From NCBI RefSeq assembly GCF_030316765.1, contig NZ_JASZYT010000014.1:1-64000 (forward strand): DNA of 64,000 nt, given 5' to 3'. The stretch comes from Variovorax saccharolyticus. Its GTDB lineage: Bacteria > Pseudomonadota > Gammaproteobacteria > Burkholderiales > Burkholderiaceae_C. Of the stretch, positions 1 to 7,857 are shown one piece after another. The position numbers and the translations under genes are program-made. Every line of letters begins with the position of its first letter. Position 1 is the stretch's first letter. The notes beneath the pieces are model-generated. The model saw nothing but the letters and a program-made list of their open reading frames with translations, was not told where the DNA came from and ran no database searches.

Positions 1-321
1 ATCGAGCGTGCCGCTCCAGTTCTTGTATTTGTCGGTGCTGTTGAAGGCGCCGAAGCCGGTGCCGAACTTGCCGTCGAGTTCCTCGTACTGGCCGCGCAGC
101 TCGATGTTCCAGCTGGGACTGATGGGCTTGCCGACGGCCAAGCCGCCGCCCCAGCCGTTGTCGGCGTTGCGGTCACCGTCCGGATGGACATAGCTGCCGA
201 AGGGCGTGATGTACCAGCGGTCGTCGAAGTACTGCTCGGCGCTGAACGTGGTCTGCGCAAGGCAGGCCCCGTACGGGACGGCTAGCGCGCAGCAAGCGGC
301 AAGGGTGCGTCGGTGGAACAT
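1..321 (-). CDS. OmpA-like outer-membrane beta-barrel protein, N-terminal part (runs off the window)
   Basis: The frame is open from an ATG at 321 to the window edge, so only about 107 residues are seen and the gene is incomplete. A signal peptide with a basic start, a hydrophobic stretch and an ALAQ-like cleavage site is followed by alternating barrel-like sequence (RWYITPFGSY, NGWGGGLAVGK, WNIELRGQY), typical of the OmpA-type eight-stranded barrel. A strong ribosome-binding site (GAGGAGG) lies about 5 nt before the ATG and fixes the start. Its C-terminal half, which would show whether there is a peptidoglycan-binding OmpA domain, is outside the window. It is transcribed away from the stress-type genes that begin at 865. 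Confidence 0.75.
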   Translation of the reverse strand, partial: MFHRRTLAACCALAVPYGACLAQTTFSAEQYFDDRWYITPFGSYVHPDGDRNADNGWGGGLAVGKPISPSWNIELRGQYEELDGKFGTGFGAFNSTDKYKNWSGTLD

Positions 322-864
322 GAAAGCCTCCTCACGGAGTTATGGAGCGGTCAGTTTTGGTGTGACCTTCGATCGAGGCCAATATGCCGAAGGATAGATA
401 GGCAAGCCGAAGAAACGGCGTATATGACTGAAGCAGGCGCCGAACAGGTGATGTGCCAGCGGCTGTAGTCGTACGGCCCGGATGCGAACGTGGTCCGGGC
501 GGTTGGACTTCCTCGCCTTGTCAAGGGTCGGTGAGTTGACCTGCGAGTGGGCGCAATACCTTCAGTTTCAATTGATACGGCGATCGGGTGGCTCGAGTTG
601 CGCTTCAGCAACTTCCAGTGAGTTCGTGGTCCATGCTGGATGTCGAGTAGAAGACGCGCCCGCCCGTGGACTGGCGTCAAATCAAGTCTCCAGTACCCGC
701 GTTGACTGACAAACGTCAATGCGCGGATCTGCGAGGGAAAGACAATTGCTGTCCGCCGGCTTTCCCCCCAAAGCGGCGTCGAGTGTGTCTCACTGCTTCT
801 CTTCGAGGTCGTCATGGAACCCCGGGACAACCACTGTCGCAATCGAAAGAAAAGGAGAATTTAA
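322..864. other. Intergenic region between divergent genes, no convincing gene
   Basis: This 543-nt gap separates the OmpA-like gene (minus) from the small exported protein at 865 (plus). Open frames exist on both strands but they have no start signal, no recognisable product and a codon bias unlike their neighbours. The only structured element I see is the TGAC-N4-GTCA palindrome at 707-718. Confidence 0.5.
707..718. promoter_or_regulatory. TGAC-AAAC-GTCA palindrome, possible CRP/FNR-family operator
   Basis: A perfect 4-bp inverted repeat with a 4-nt spacer is followed by ATG (TGACAAACGTCAATG). The same layout, TGACGAAAGTCAATG, recurs at 1949-1963 upstream of the gene at 2025. The second copy also extends to TTGAC-N4-GTCAA, which resembles an FNR/ANR box (TTGAT-N4-ATCAA). 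The site lies about 145 nt before the ATG at 865. The link to an FNR-type regulator is inference. Confidence 0.35.
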
Positions 865-1131
865 ATGGTCGAAGGATATGGACTTTGGAGCCGGCCCGCT
901 GGCTTGTTGGCCGCAGCCGTGCTCCTGGCGCTTTCGAGCGTTGCCCTGGCCACCGATCAGTCGCAACAGCGACAACAGGGCAGGAGTGCCAATCAGGCCA
1001 CCAAACAGGACGCCCGGTCGGACAAGGTGGACTGCCGGGCCGAAAACCAGAAGAGCAACGCCGCGTGCCGGCAGGACAAGCGCAACACGAAGCAAGACGG
1101 TCGGCAGGAGAAGCGAGACATCAAGTACTGA
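865..1131 (+). CDS. Small exported charged protein of unknown function (88 aa)
   Basis: The product has a signal peptide (hydrophobic residues about 11-28, cleavage near ALA-TD) and a mature part of about 58 residues that is almost entirely Gln, Arg, Lys, Asp and Asn, with the pattern QDxRxxK repeated. Two cysteines remain in the mature chain. The ribosome-binding site AAGGAG lies 8 nt before the ATG and decides the start. I do not recognise a family. It is first in a series of genes for exported proteins on the plus strand (DUF3047, two-repeat protein, DUF2092, Gly/Asn-rich protein), so a role in envelope stress is possible but unproven. Confidence 0.6.
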   Translation: MVEGYGLWSRPAGLLAAAVLLALSSVALATDQSQQRQQGRSANQATKQDARSDKVDCRAENQKSNAACRQDKRNTKQDGRQEKRDIKY

Positions 1132-1145
1132 CGGATGTCGATCCC

Positions 1146-1886
1146 GTGACCAAATCCCCGCGCGTCCTTGTGACGTTGATGTCGACGGTTTTCGTGACGG
1201 CCATTGCCGCGACGCCAGACCCGGGATCGCCTTGCCGGTCCCGCGATCTCGCATTCGATGACAAGAGCGCGGCCTGGACGCACGTTCCTCTATCCAAGTT
1301 GAAGCGTGACACGAAATACGACGTTGTGCACGAGGGCGATCGCTCAGTGGTACTGCGTGCCACCGCAGACCGTTCTGCCTCGCTATTCGTGGCGCGGCTC
1401 AAGCCCTCGCTGCGCCCGTCCATGACCCTCAACTGGGAATGGAAGACCGACGCATTGATTGCGGGCGCTGACAACCGCGACAAGGACCGCGAGGACGCGC
1501 CACTGCGTGTGCTGGTGGCCTTCGACGGCGATATCGCCAGCCTCTCCGAGGCGGAGCGAAAGCGATTCAGTCGGGCGAAGAATCTGACCGGGCGTGAAAT
1601 ACCCTATGCCGTGCTGATGTACATCTGGACCGATCAGGTCCCGGTTGGCACGTTGATCCCCTCTGCGCACACGAGCCGGGTCAAGATGCTTGCCGTCTCC
1701 TCAGGGTCAGGCGACCTGGGCCGCTGGCAATCGGTTCGGCGCAATCTTGCTGACGACTACAAGAAGGCTTATGGCGCCGACCCCGGCCCAGTGTCGGGTG
1801 TCGCCGTGATGACCGACACGGACAACACCGGCACCATGGCGGTGGGAAGCTACTCCAACATCCGCATCGACTGCGAGGGCCGCTGA
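1146..1886 (+). CDS. DUF3047 domain exported protein
   Basis: The product (about 246 aa) matches the DUF3047 family as I know it: a short signal-like N-terminus, then SRDLAFDDKSAAW, the FVARLKPSLRP stretch, the NWEWK motif, an internal AFDGD segment, an IPYAVLMYIW block and the C-terminal VMTDTDNTG motif followed by YSNIRI. The last two are characteristic of the family. The function of DUF3047 is unknown. I chose the GTG at 1146 because it gives a basic N-region before the hydrophobic stretch; an ATG at 1179 is the alternative. The frame is open upstream to 666 but that part is not protein-like. It starts 14 nt after the 88-aa gene and is probably cotranscribed with it. Confidence 0.75.
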   Translation: MTKSPRVLVTLMSTVFVTAIAATPDPGSPCRSRDLAFDDKSAAWTHVPLSKLKRDTKYDVVHEGDRSVVLRATADRSASLFVARLKPSLRPSMTLNWEWKTDALIAGADNRDKDREDAPLRVLVAFDGDIASLSEAERKRFSRAKNLTGREIPYAVLMYIWTDQVPVGTLIPSAHTSRVKMLAVSSGSGDLGRWQSVRRNLADDYKKAYGADPGPVSGVAVMTDTDNTGTMAVGSYSNIRIDCEGR

Positions 1887-1948
1887 CTTTTGTGGCGCAG
1901 GCTCTCTTTGACACACCGGTGCGGCATGGCTGGATAGTTCCCGTGGAT

Positions 1949-1960
1949 TGACGAAAGTCA
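1949..1960. promoter_or_regulatory. TGAC-GAAA-GTCA palindrome, second copy
   Basis: TGAC and GTCA flank GAAA; with one more base on each side it reads TTGAC-N4-GTCAA. It is 65 nt upstream of the ATG at 2025 and shares the trailing ATG with the copy at 707-718. A shared operator for the two transcription units is a reasonable inference. Confidence 0.4.
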
Positions 1961-2024
1961 ATGTGGAGGCCGCACAGACGCCCAAAATTCCGGCGTGGCT
2001 GTCCACTTCGGGAAAGGAATTCGC

Positions 2025-2609
2025 ATGAAGCTCCTCACATCGCTCACGGTCTCGGTGGTGCTCGGCACGTTGCTGCCTGTCGCCTTCTCGAAAGACCAAT
2101 CCGGGACCGAGATCACCGCTTCGACCAAGCCCGGCACAGGAACCATCAAGGAATTGGTCAAGGTCACTGGTGTCGTCGAGGCCATCGATCTCCAGACTCG
2201 CCATGTCACCGTCAAGGATGCGACTGGCAAGCTGATCCCGCTGGCCGTCGGCCCTGAGGCGCGCAACCTCGAACAGGTCAAGGTGGGCGACCGGGTCACG
2301 GTCCGCTACGCGCAGGCCTTGACGCTCACGTTGGTGAAGGACGGCAATGAAATACGCAGCAGGGTCGACTCTCCTGTGACCGGCAGCAGGACCGTGAAAG
2401 GTGAACGCCCGGGCGGGTCGTTGGGCAGGCAAGTCGAAGTCACTGCGAATGTGGTCGCCGTGAACCGAAAGACCAAGATGATCACGCTGCGCGGGACGGA
2501 GTATGAGGTCGACCTGAAAGTGCGAGATCCAGATCAACTGAAGATGATCAAGGTCGGCGATCAAGTCCACGCCACCTACACCGAAGCAGTGGCGCTCTCG
2601 ATCGACTGA
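2025..2609 (+). CDS. Exported protein with two related beta-rich repeats (194 aa)
   Basis: After a signal peptide (MKLLTSLTVSVVLGTLL) the protein holds two copies of one unit, about residues 35-100 and 130-194: each runs from V(V/A)x(A/V)xxR(K)T(R/K)x(V/I)T(V/L)(K/R) to a KVGDxVxxxYxxA(L) ending. The KVGDRVTVRYAQAL and KVGDQVHATYTEAV segments show the duplication clearly. The unit looks like a small OB- or barrel-like fold of the DUF1344/DUF5666 kind, but I cannot name the family. GGAAAGGA lies 6 nt before the ATG at 2025 and decides against the in-frame ATG at 1995. It lies in the exported-protein series between the DUF3047 and DUF2092 genes. Confidence 0.65.
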   Translation: MKLLTSLTVSVVLGTLLPVAFSKDQSGTEITASTKPGTGTIKELVKVTGVVEAIDLQTRHVTVKDATGKLIPLAVGPEARNLEQVKVGDRVTVRYAQALTLTLVKDGNEIRSRVDSPVTGSRTVKGERPGGSLGRQVEVTANVVAVNRKTKMITLRGTEYEVDLKVRDPDQLKMIKVGDQVHATYTEAVALSID

Positions 2610-2667
2610 CAAGCGCATCAACGTGAGAAGGGCGCCGGGGAGGGCACGCATCCCTCAAGGAGTACCA

Positions 2668-3435
2668 ATGAACACCGGAAGACTCGCAGCCTCCGTGCTC
2701 GCGCTGGTGCTGACGGCACCTGTCATCGCACAAACCGCGTCAGCCCCTGCTGCCCCGCCCGCCGGCAACGCCGTCGACCCGGCGTCAATCCAGGCCCTCA
2801 AGGACATGGGCGCCTACCTGCAGACGCTGGATCGCTTCCGGACATCGACGTCGCTGACGGCCGAACGAGTGCTGAGCGATGGCCAGAAACTGATGCACAC
2901 CGCATCGGCTACGGTCGAGGCGGCGCGTCCGAGCAAGCTGCGCGCCCGTATGTGGAGCGCTCGCTCAGAGCGCGAAATCCTCTATGACGGCAAGACGGTC
3001 ACGCTGTACGCGCCCGCTCAAAAATACTACTCGACCGTCGAGTTCTCCGGGCCCAACAGCGTGCTCGTCGACCAGCTCGAAGTGCAATACGGTGTCGAGG
3101 TTCCCATGTCCGATCTGTTCACGTGGGGTACCCCCGCGGCGCCGGTCGACAAGATCGAGTCGGCCATGAATGCCGGGCAGGACATTATCGGAAACAGTCT
3201 CTGCGACCACTACGCGTTTCGCCAGGGCGACTTCGATTGGCAGATATGGATCGCGACCGGCGGAAAACCATTGCCGCTCAAGCTCGTGATCACCAATCGC
3301 GGTGACGATGCGCGCCCGCAATCGATCAGTCTCATCGAATGGAAGGTGGATCCGTCGTTCAATGAAGCGACGTTCAAGTTCAAGCCACCGAAGGGTGCGA
3401 CGCGCATCGAAATTGTCCCGGTCAAGGCCAGGTAG
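2668..3435 (+). CDS. DUF2092 family periplasmic protein
   Basis: The 255-residue product has a signal peptide (residues 1-22, AQT cleavage) and then DUF2092 features: ALKDMGAYLQTLDRF near the N-terminus, a ReILYDGKTVTLYAPAQKYY strand pair, a VEVPMSDLFTWG block, and the late segments CDHYAFRQGDFDWQIWI and KLVITNRGDDARPQ. These proteins have a LolA/LppX-like fold by family knowledge, which suggests binding of a lipid or hydrophobic ligand in the periplasm. AAGGAGT stands 7 nt before the ATG at 2668. It follows the two-repeat protein by 58 nt and precedes the Gly/Asn-rich protein by 13 nt, so these genes form an operon. Confidence 0.8.
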   Translation: MNTGRLAASVLALVLTAPVIAQTASAPAAPPAGNAVDPASIQALKDMGAYLQTLDRFRTSTSLTAERVLSDGQKLMHTASATVEAARPSKLRARMWSARSEREILYDGKTVTLYAPAQKYYSTVEFSGPNSVLVDQLEVQYGVEVPMSDLFTWGTPAAPVDKIESAMNAGQDIIGNSLCDHYAFRQGDFDWQIWIATGGKPLPLKLVITNRGDDARPQSISLIEWKVDPSFNEATFKFKPPKGATRIEIVPVKAR

Positions 3436-3448
3436 GGGAGGGGTAACC

Positions 3449-4081
3449 ATGAGGCGATCATTCAGCAGGGTGCTTGCGGTTCCCGCAGGCGTACTGTTTC
3501 TTCTGAGTCTTGCGTTGACCCCTGCGGCCGAGGCGGCGCGCGACGGCAGCGGAGGAGGGAGAGGCGCAGGAGGTGGTGGAGGTGCTCGCGCAAGCGCGGG
3601 CGCAGGAGGAGGGGGCGGTGGTGCCCGCGCGAACGCCGCGGGCGGCGGTGCTCGCGCCGGTGGCACTGGGGCTGCATCGTCTGGCGCAGGCAGGCAGGCT
3701 GCCCAGATCAACAACAACAGGGCCGACGTGCGGACCAACGACGTCCGCAGCACCAGCGTGAACAATGTCAACAGCAATCGCAGTGCCAACGTCAATGCCA
3801 ATCGCAACACAAACGTCAATGCCAATCGGAGCGTCAACGTCAACGTCAGCGGCAACAACAATTGCTGTGGCGGGTGGGACAATGACTACCATCCTGTAGC
3901 GGGTGCGGTGGCCGTTGGGGCCGCTGTCGCCGTGACCTCGGCAGTGGTCGGCTCCGTCGTGCGCTCCGTGCCGGCCAACTGCGTCCCCGTCAACTACGGC
4001 GGCATGGTGTACCAGCAATGCGGCAGCCAGTGGTATCAGCCTCAGGGGTCTCAATTCGTGATGGTGAATCCGCCCTATTGA
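3449..4081 (+). CDS. Low-complexity Gly/Ala- and Asn/Val-rich exported protein
   Basis: The 210-residue product has a signal peptide (to about residue 30, AEA-AR), then three blocks of low complexity: a Gly/Ala/Arg block (about 31-82), an Asn-rich block with repeated NVNxNR units (about 87-135), then CCGG and a C-terminal part with a hydrophobic GAVAVGAAVAV stretch and the segment VPVNYGGMVYQQCGSQWYQP. That last segment resembles the ends of small exported proteins usually found after DUF2092 genes. The function is unknown; disordered or amyloid-like surface protein is a guess. GGGGAGGGG just upstream supports the ATG at 3449. Confidence 0.65.
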   Translation: MRRSFSRVLAVPAGVLFLLSLALTPAAEAARDGSGGGRGAGGGGGARASAGAGGGGGGARANAAGGGARAGGTGAASSGAGRQAAQINNNRADVRTNDVRSTSVNNVNSNRSANVNANRNTNVNANRSVNVNVSGNNNCCGGWDNDYHPVAGAVAVGAAVAVTSAVVGSVVRSVPANCVPVNYGGMVYQQCGSQWYQPQGSQFVMVNPPY

Positions 4082-4109
4082 GGTTCCGGGCACGCAGGAA
4101 GGAGCGACC

Positions 4110-4430
4110 ATGAGCGCGAGGCAAGAAAAGTACGATCGCCTGATAGAAGCCTGCGAGGCGCTGCCGCCACACCGACGCCCGTAGTGCACCCCTTTCGACC
4201 AAAGTTCACCCGAAGGCATGCGAGAGGCGATGAGGCTGGGCTTGATCGCACCGATCGTCGTCGGTCCGCGTGCCCTGATCGAAGCTGCGGCAAGGACTTT
4301 CAATGTGGACATCGCCGGCATTCCGATCGTCGATGCGCCCGACAGTGTGCATCGCGCCGATGCTGGGACAAGATGGACATCGTGCAGAAGGCCATCGACC
4401 TGGCGCGCGCCCTGGGGCGGGAGGAAGCGC
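4110..4430 (+). pseudogene. Decayed phosphate acetyltransferase (enoyl-CoA hydratase/Pta type) remnant
   Basis: The ATG at 4110 opens MSARQEKYDRLI, the usual start of bifunctional enoyl-CoA hydratase/phosphate acetyltransferase proteins, but the frame stops after 21 codons. Pta-like pieces continue in other frames: EAMRLGLIAPIVVGPRA from about 4220, then DIVQKAIDLARALGREEAR near 4372-4428. An intact protein of this kind has 300-470 residues; here the central and C-terminal parts are mostly missing. It lies directly before an acetate kinase remnant, which is the normal pta-ackA order. No product is expected. Confidence 0.7.
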
Positions 4431-5383
4431 GCACCCACAACGTGGGCTATGCCCGGTCCGCGGTCGGCCACCGGGTCGAGCACGGCGGAATCGCGTTCTC
4501 TCAGGCGGTACGGATCACACGGACGTGGTCTCCGAGCGCACCAAGCCGAATCCCCCTGGCGCCTCTGTACCTGCCGCACGACCTCAAGCCCATACAGATC
4601 CTCGCGCAGCAGCGGCCGGATGCCCCAGGTGGCCTGCGTCGACACCGCGTTCCATCGCTCGCAGCCCGAGTCGGGCCAAGCCGTTGCCCTGCCGGCTTCG
4701 TTCACGCGGCTCGGCGTGCGGCGATTAGGATTCCACGGTCTGTCCTAAAGTACATCGCGAGCGTTCTGGCCCAGTCGACCCGAGAGCAGCGGCGGGCCGC
4801 ACCACCGTCGCGCACCTGGGCAATGGCGCCAGCAGGTGTGCCATGGCCGCCGGACGGAGTCTCGCCAGTACTATGAGAGGTTCATGCCGTCGACGGGCTG
4901 CCGATGGGCACGCGCTGCGGCAACCTGAACCCGACCCCGGCGTGATCCTCTACCTGATGGACGAGCTGCGAATGGTTGCGCGTGCGACCCAGGACCTGAT
5001 CTACAAGGTGTCCGGCCTGCTGGGCGCGTCGGGTTTCTCGAGCGAAATGCGAGCCCTGCTGGCCAGCGATGACGCGCGCTCCCGCTTCGCCAGCGACCTC
5101 TATGTCTACCGAATCGGCCGCGAACGCGGCTCGCTCGTCGCGGCGGCGCCGGGTATTGATGCTCTCATGTTCACCGCGGGCATCGGCGGACATGCAGCGG
5201 TGCTGCGCGAGCGCCTGTGCCGCGAAGCCGCCTAGCTCGGAGCGGAACTCGACTCGGCGGCGGATCTCGCGGATGAGCCGCTCATCAGCACGGCGTCGAG
5301 CAAGGTGGCGGCGTGGGTCCCCCTCGAACGAAGAATTGATGATTGCGCGGCATTCCCGCGAGGTGCTCGGCCAGAAGGAGTGA
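4431..5383 (+). pseudogene. ackA: Decayed acetate kinase
   Basis: Acetate/propionate kinase segments follow each other along the strand but in several frames: HRVEHGGIAFSQAVR (about 4470), a PLAPLYLPHDLKPIQIL stretch (about 4555-4605), AFHRSQPE and GVRRLGFHGLS (about 4660-4745), YIASVL, AHLGNG, then DPGVILYLMDELRM (about 4935), SGLLGASGFSSEMRALLASDDARSRF split as read, and FTAGIGGHAAVLRERLCREAA ending in a stop at 5235. The last block NEELMIARHSREVLG ends at 5383. At least four frameshifts and stops are needed to join these. The gene was probably part of a pta-ackA pair feeding ATP synthesis from acetyl phosphate and is now dead. Confidence 0.85.
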
Positions 5384-5455
5384 CCGAGACGGGTCGTAGC
5401 CATATACAAGCCACACCCTTGCGGACCCGGCGCTTCTGGCGACACTGCGACGCAC

Positions 5456-5640
5456 GGAATGTGACCGTGCGCGAAATCCACACGACCCCAAGGACGCGCT
5501 GACGGCGGCAGTCAACAGGATGTCGGCCGACTCGCGCTACTCGCGCTTCATGACCAGTATGCGCGAACGTCCGACGATGTCGACGCCGCTATCGTCCGCG
5601 GCGCGCGCTACGGCGTCGGAAGCCGGCTGCGGCACCTGAG
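5456..5640 (+). pseudogene. Remnant of a GNAT acetyltransferase
   Basis: The string VTVREIHT is read in one frame and continues in another as DALTAAVNRMSADSRYSRF, followed by MTSMRE. This is the usual N-terminal part of GNAT family proteins found beside acetate-metabolism genes. Nothing of the acetyl-CoA binding core is seen after about 5640. At least one frameshift (near 5480) and a loss of the 3' two thirds are evident. It continues the decay of the preceding pta-ackA remnants. Confidence 0.55.
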
Positions 5641-5882
5641 AGTTCGCAACCACGGTGGTCGATGACTGGCAGCACCTCGACCTGGCGCCGCGTCTGACGT
5701 AAACGCCAATAGATCAACGCGGCCGTTCCTTGAGCCATCGCGGCGGTCCCTGGATCGCGCCTGATTGCCGGGAACTGCGCGCGCCCAGGCAGGGATGAAT
5801 ACCGCGGTGTTGAGAGTCGTCAACTCGAAGGCAAGGAAACTCAGGAAAATTCCTACGTCGTCTACTTTTCGAAGGTCGACCC

Positions 5883-7016
5883 ATGAACATGCTCGCAAGG
5901 CCCGATCTCGTCCTCGAAACCCGGCTGTCCAGGAAGCTCATGGATGTGTACATCCGGGTTGGTCTGGTCCTGGCCCTGACGCTGCTGTGCTATCGGATCT
6001 TCGCGCCATTCATCACGATGATGGCCTGGGCGCTGATCCTGGCCGTGACGATCTATCCGGGCCATCAGGCGCTAGCCCGCAAGCTGGGCGGCAAGCAGGG
6101 GCTGGCAGCCACCTTGCTCGTGCTCGGCGGCATTGCGCTGATCGTCGTGCCTACGGCGGTGGTGTTTGGCTCGATGGGCGATTCGGTCCACGGGACGATC
6201 GAGCGCGTAAGAGCCAACGCGTTTGCGGTTCCCGCGCCGCCGGCGCGCGTCGCCGAATTGCCAGTCGTTGGCCCGAAGCTCCATGGCTTCTGGTCGCTTG
6301 CGCATACGGACATGCCAGCGGTCATTCAGAGGATGCAGCCGGAACTCGGCGAACTGGCCGCCAAGGCGCTGGGGATGGTGGCGAGCATCGGCGGAACCAT
6401 ACTGCTCTTCATGTTTTCGTTCATCATCGCCGGCATCATCATGGCCTTTGGTGAGTCGGGTGCCAAAGCCGCCCAGTCCATCCTCGGGCGCATTGTCGGC
6501 AGCCGGCGAGGCGAGGAGTTCGCTGTTCTGGGCACCTCGACCATTCGCGCAGTGGCGCTGGGCGTCGTCGGCGTGGCCTTCATCCAGGCGATGGCTGTGG
6601 GCATCATCATGATCCTTGCCGAGGTTCCCTTCGCCGGCGTGCTGGCCGTGATCGTGCTGGTGCTGGGCGTCGCGCAGGTGCCGGCGCTGCTGGTCACCGT
6701 GCCGGTGATTGCCTACGTCTGGCTTAGCAAAGACTACGAGACCGTGCCGGCCGTCGTCGATACGGCGCTTCTTCTGGTCGCCGGCATGCTCGACAACGTG
6801 CTGAAGCCGCTGCTGCTGGGCCGGGGCGTCGATGCGCCCATGCCGGTGGTGCTGATCGGTGCGCTGGGCGGCTTGGCGGGCGCCGGCATCCTGGGCATGT
6901 TCCTCGGCGCCACGGCACTGAGTCTGGGCTACCAGATCCTCATGCGGTGGGTGGCGACCGACCCCGACATCGTCGACATCGCCGAATTGGAGGGCGAGTT
7001 GCCGATCGTCTCTTGA
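5883..7016 (+). CDS. AI-2E family transporter (PF01594 type)
   Basis: The product of 377 residues is a polytopic inner-membrane protein of the AI-2E/YdiK/PerM family. I see hydrophobic segments near residues 21-70 (two), 75-100, 160-190, 215-255 (two), 260-290 and 305-345, with a long hydrophilic loop at about 100-155 between the second pair, as usual in this family. The conserved QAMAVGIIM, GVAQVPALLV and LDNVLKPLLLGRG stretches are present; the last is the typical family signature. Members export small molecules or sodium ions; the substrate here is unknown. The start at 5883 has GAAGG nearby; the second ATG at 5889 is possible. It is intact between decayed genes, followed after 4 nt by a truncated efflux lipoprotein. 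Confidence 0.9.
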   Translation: MNMLARPDLVLETRLSRKLMDVYIRVGLVLALTLLCYRIFAPFITMMAWALILAVTIYPGHQALARKLGGKQGLAATLLVLGGIALIVVPTAVVFGSMGDSVHGTIERVRANAFAVPAPPARVAELPVVGPKLHGFWSLAHTDMPAVIQRMQPELGELAAKALGMVASIGGTILLFMFSFIIAGIIMAFGESGAKAAQSILGRIVGSRRGEEFAVLGTSTIRAVALGVVGVAFIQAMAVGIIMILAEVPFAGVLAVIVLVLGVAQVPALLVTVPVIAYVWLSKDYETVPAVVDTALLLVAGMLDNVLKPLLLGRGVDAPMPVVLIGALGGLAGAGILGMFLGATALSLGYQILMRWVATDPDIVDIAELEGELPIVS

Positions 7017-7020
7017 ACCG

Positions 7021-7278
7021 ATGCCCGCGATGCCTTCGAGGGGGTCGAGCTTGCGAGCCCAGGCCTTGGCCGGTGCCGCCGCCGCGACGCTCGGAGGCTG
7101 CACGACCGTGGGCCCTGATTTCGAGCGCCCCCGCGTCCCCTGGCTGTCCGGCGGGAGCAGCGGTTCAATCGATGCCCTCGCCGCCGACCTCCAGCGCCCG
7201 CGCCAGGGCGCGATGCCGCAGTGGTGGCGCAACTTCAACGACCCCGTGCTCGACACGCTGTTCTTCAAACGGAGCTGA
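7021..7278 (+). pseudogene. Truncated outer-membrane efflux lipoprotein (NodT/OprM type), N-terminal stub
   Basis: Only 85 residues: an N-terminal signal with lipobox-like LGGC, then TTVGPDFERP and PQWWRNFNDPVLDTL, both hallmarks of the start of RND-type outer-membrane channels (about 460-490 residues). After DTLFF the frame ends within KRS-stop, so the whole barrel and helical tunnel is missing. The stub might still be made as a small lipoprotein, but the channel function is lost. It is squeezed between the AI-2E transporter and the ion-channel gene, so a deletion probably joined the stub to the sequence before 7295. Confidence 0.7.
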
Positions 7279-7294
7279 GCGGAGGAATCACGCG

Positions 7295-7735
7295 ATGCTG
7301 ATCAATCTCGCGATCGGGCTGCCGACCGTCCTGCTGTGCCTGGTACTGCAGGCGGCCTTCACCTTCTGGAGCGTTCGCTACTACTACCGCCAATCGAACC
7401 GCGAGACCGCCGTCGCAGGACCCTTCGTCCAGATCCGCTCGCTGCTGGCCGTGATGGTTGTACTGGTGCTAGGCAACTTCCTCCAGATCATGATCTGGGG
7501 ATCGCTGTTCATCGTGCTGGGCGAGTTCAGCGAGTTGTACGAGGCGGTGTACCACTCCGCGGTGAACTTCAGCTCGCTCGGCTACGGTGACGTGGTGATG
7601 ACCAAGCGCTGGAAGCTGCTCGGCCCGCTCGAGGCCGCGAACGGCGTGCTGATGTTCGGCCTCACGGGCGCCGCATTGATGGCAATCTTGCAGCAGATGG
7701 TCAGGACGCTGACCGAAAGGGCCGGGGAGAAGTAG
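7295..7735 (+). CDS. Two-helix potassium channel family protein
   Basis: The 146-residue protein has a hydrophobic N-terminal helix (about 4-26), a second one (about 48-74), a pore helix with the selectivity-filter motif SLGYGD (near residue 100), and a last transmembrane helix (about 117-140). This is the Ion_trans_2 layout; the GYGD filter indicates potassium selectivity. There is no cytoplasmic RCK or cyclic-nucleotide domain. GGAGGAA lies 7 nt before the ATG at 7295 and settles the start, although the frame is open much further upstream. It follows the efflux-lipoprotein stub by 16 nt. Confidence 0.85.
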   Translation: MLINLAIGLPTVLLCLVLQAAFTFWSVRYYYRQSNRETAVAGPFVQIRSLLAVMVVLVLGNFLQIMIWGSLFIVLGEFSELYEAVYHSAVNFSSLGYGDVVMTKRWKLLGPLEAANGVLMFGLTGAALMAILQQMVRTLTERAGEK

Positions 7736-7857
7736 GGCCTGCGCTGCCACTGGTCGTGCGGCCCCGGTGCTCGGAGCCAAGTGCTTTCGCTGCGCACGCG
7801 TGCTCATCGTCGGCATCGAGGCGCTCGTCTGTCCGGGCGCTCGGATCCGCCGCGCGA

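Noticed and set aside
666-1145. N-terminal extension of the DUF3047 protein
   Set aside because: The frame is open but overlaps the small exported-protein gene and its translation is not like a protein; the signal peptide begins at 1146.
6072-7268. Minus-strand open frame of 398 codons opposite the AI-2E transporter
   Set aside because: His- and Arg-rich shadow of a clear membrane protein gene.
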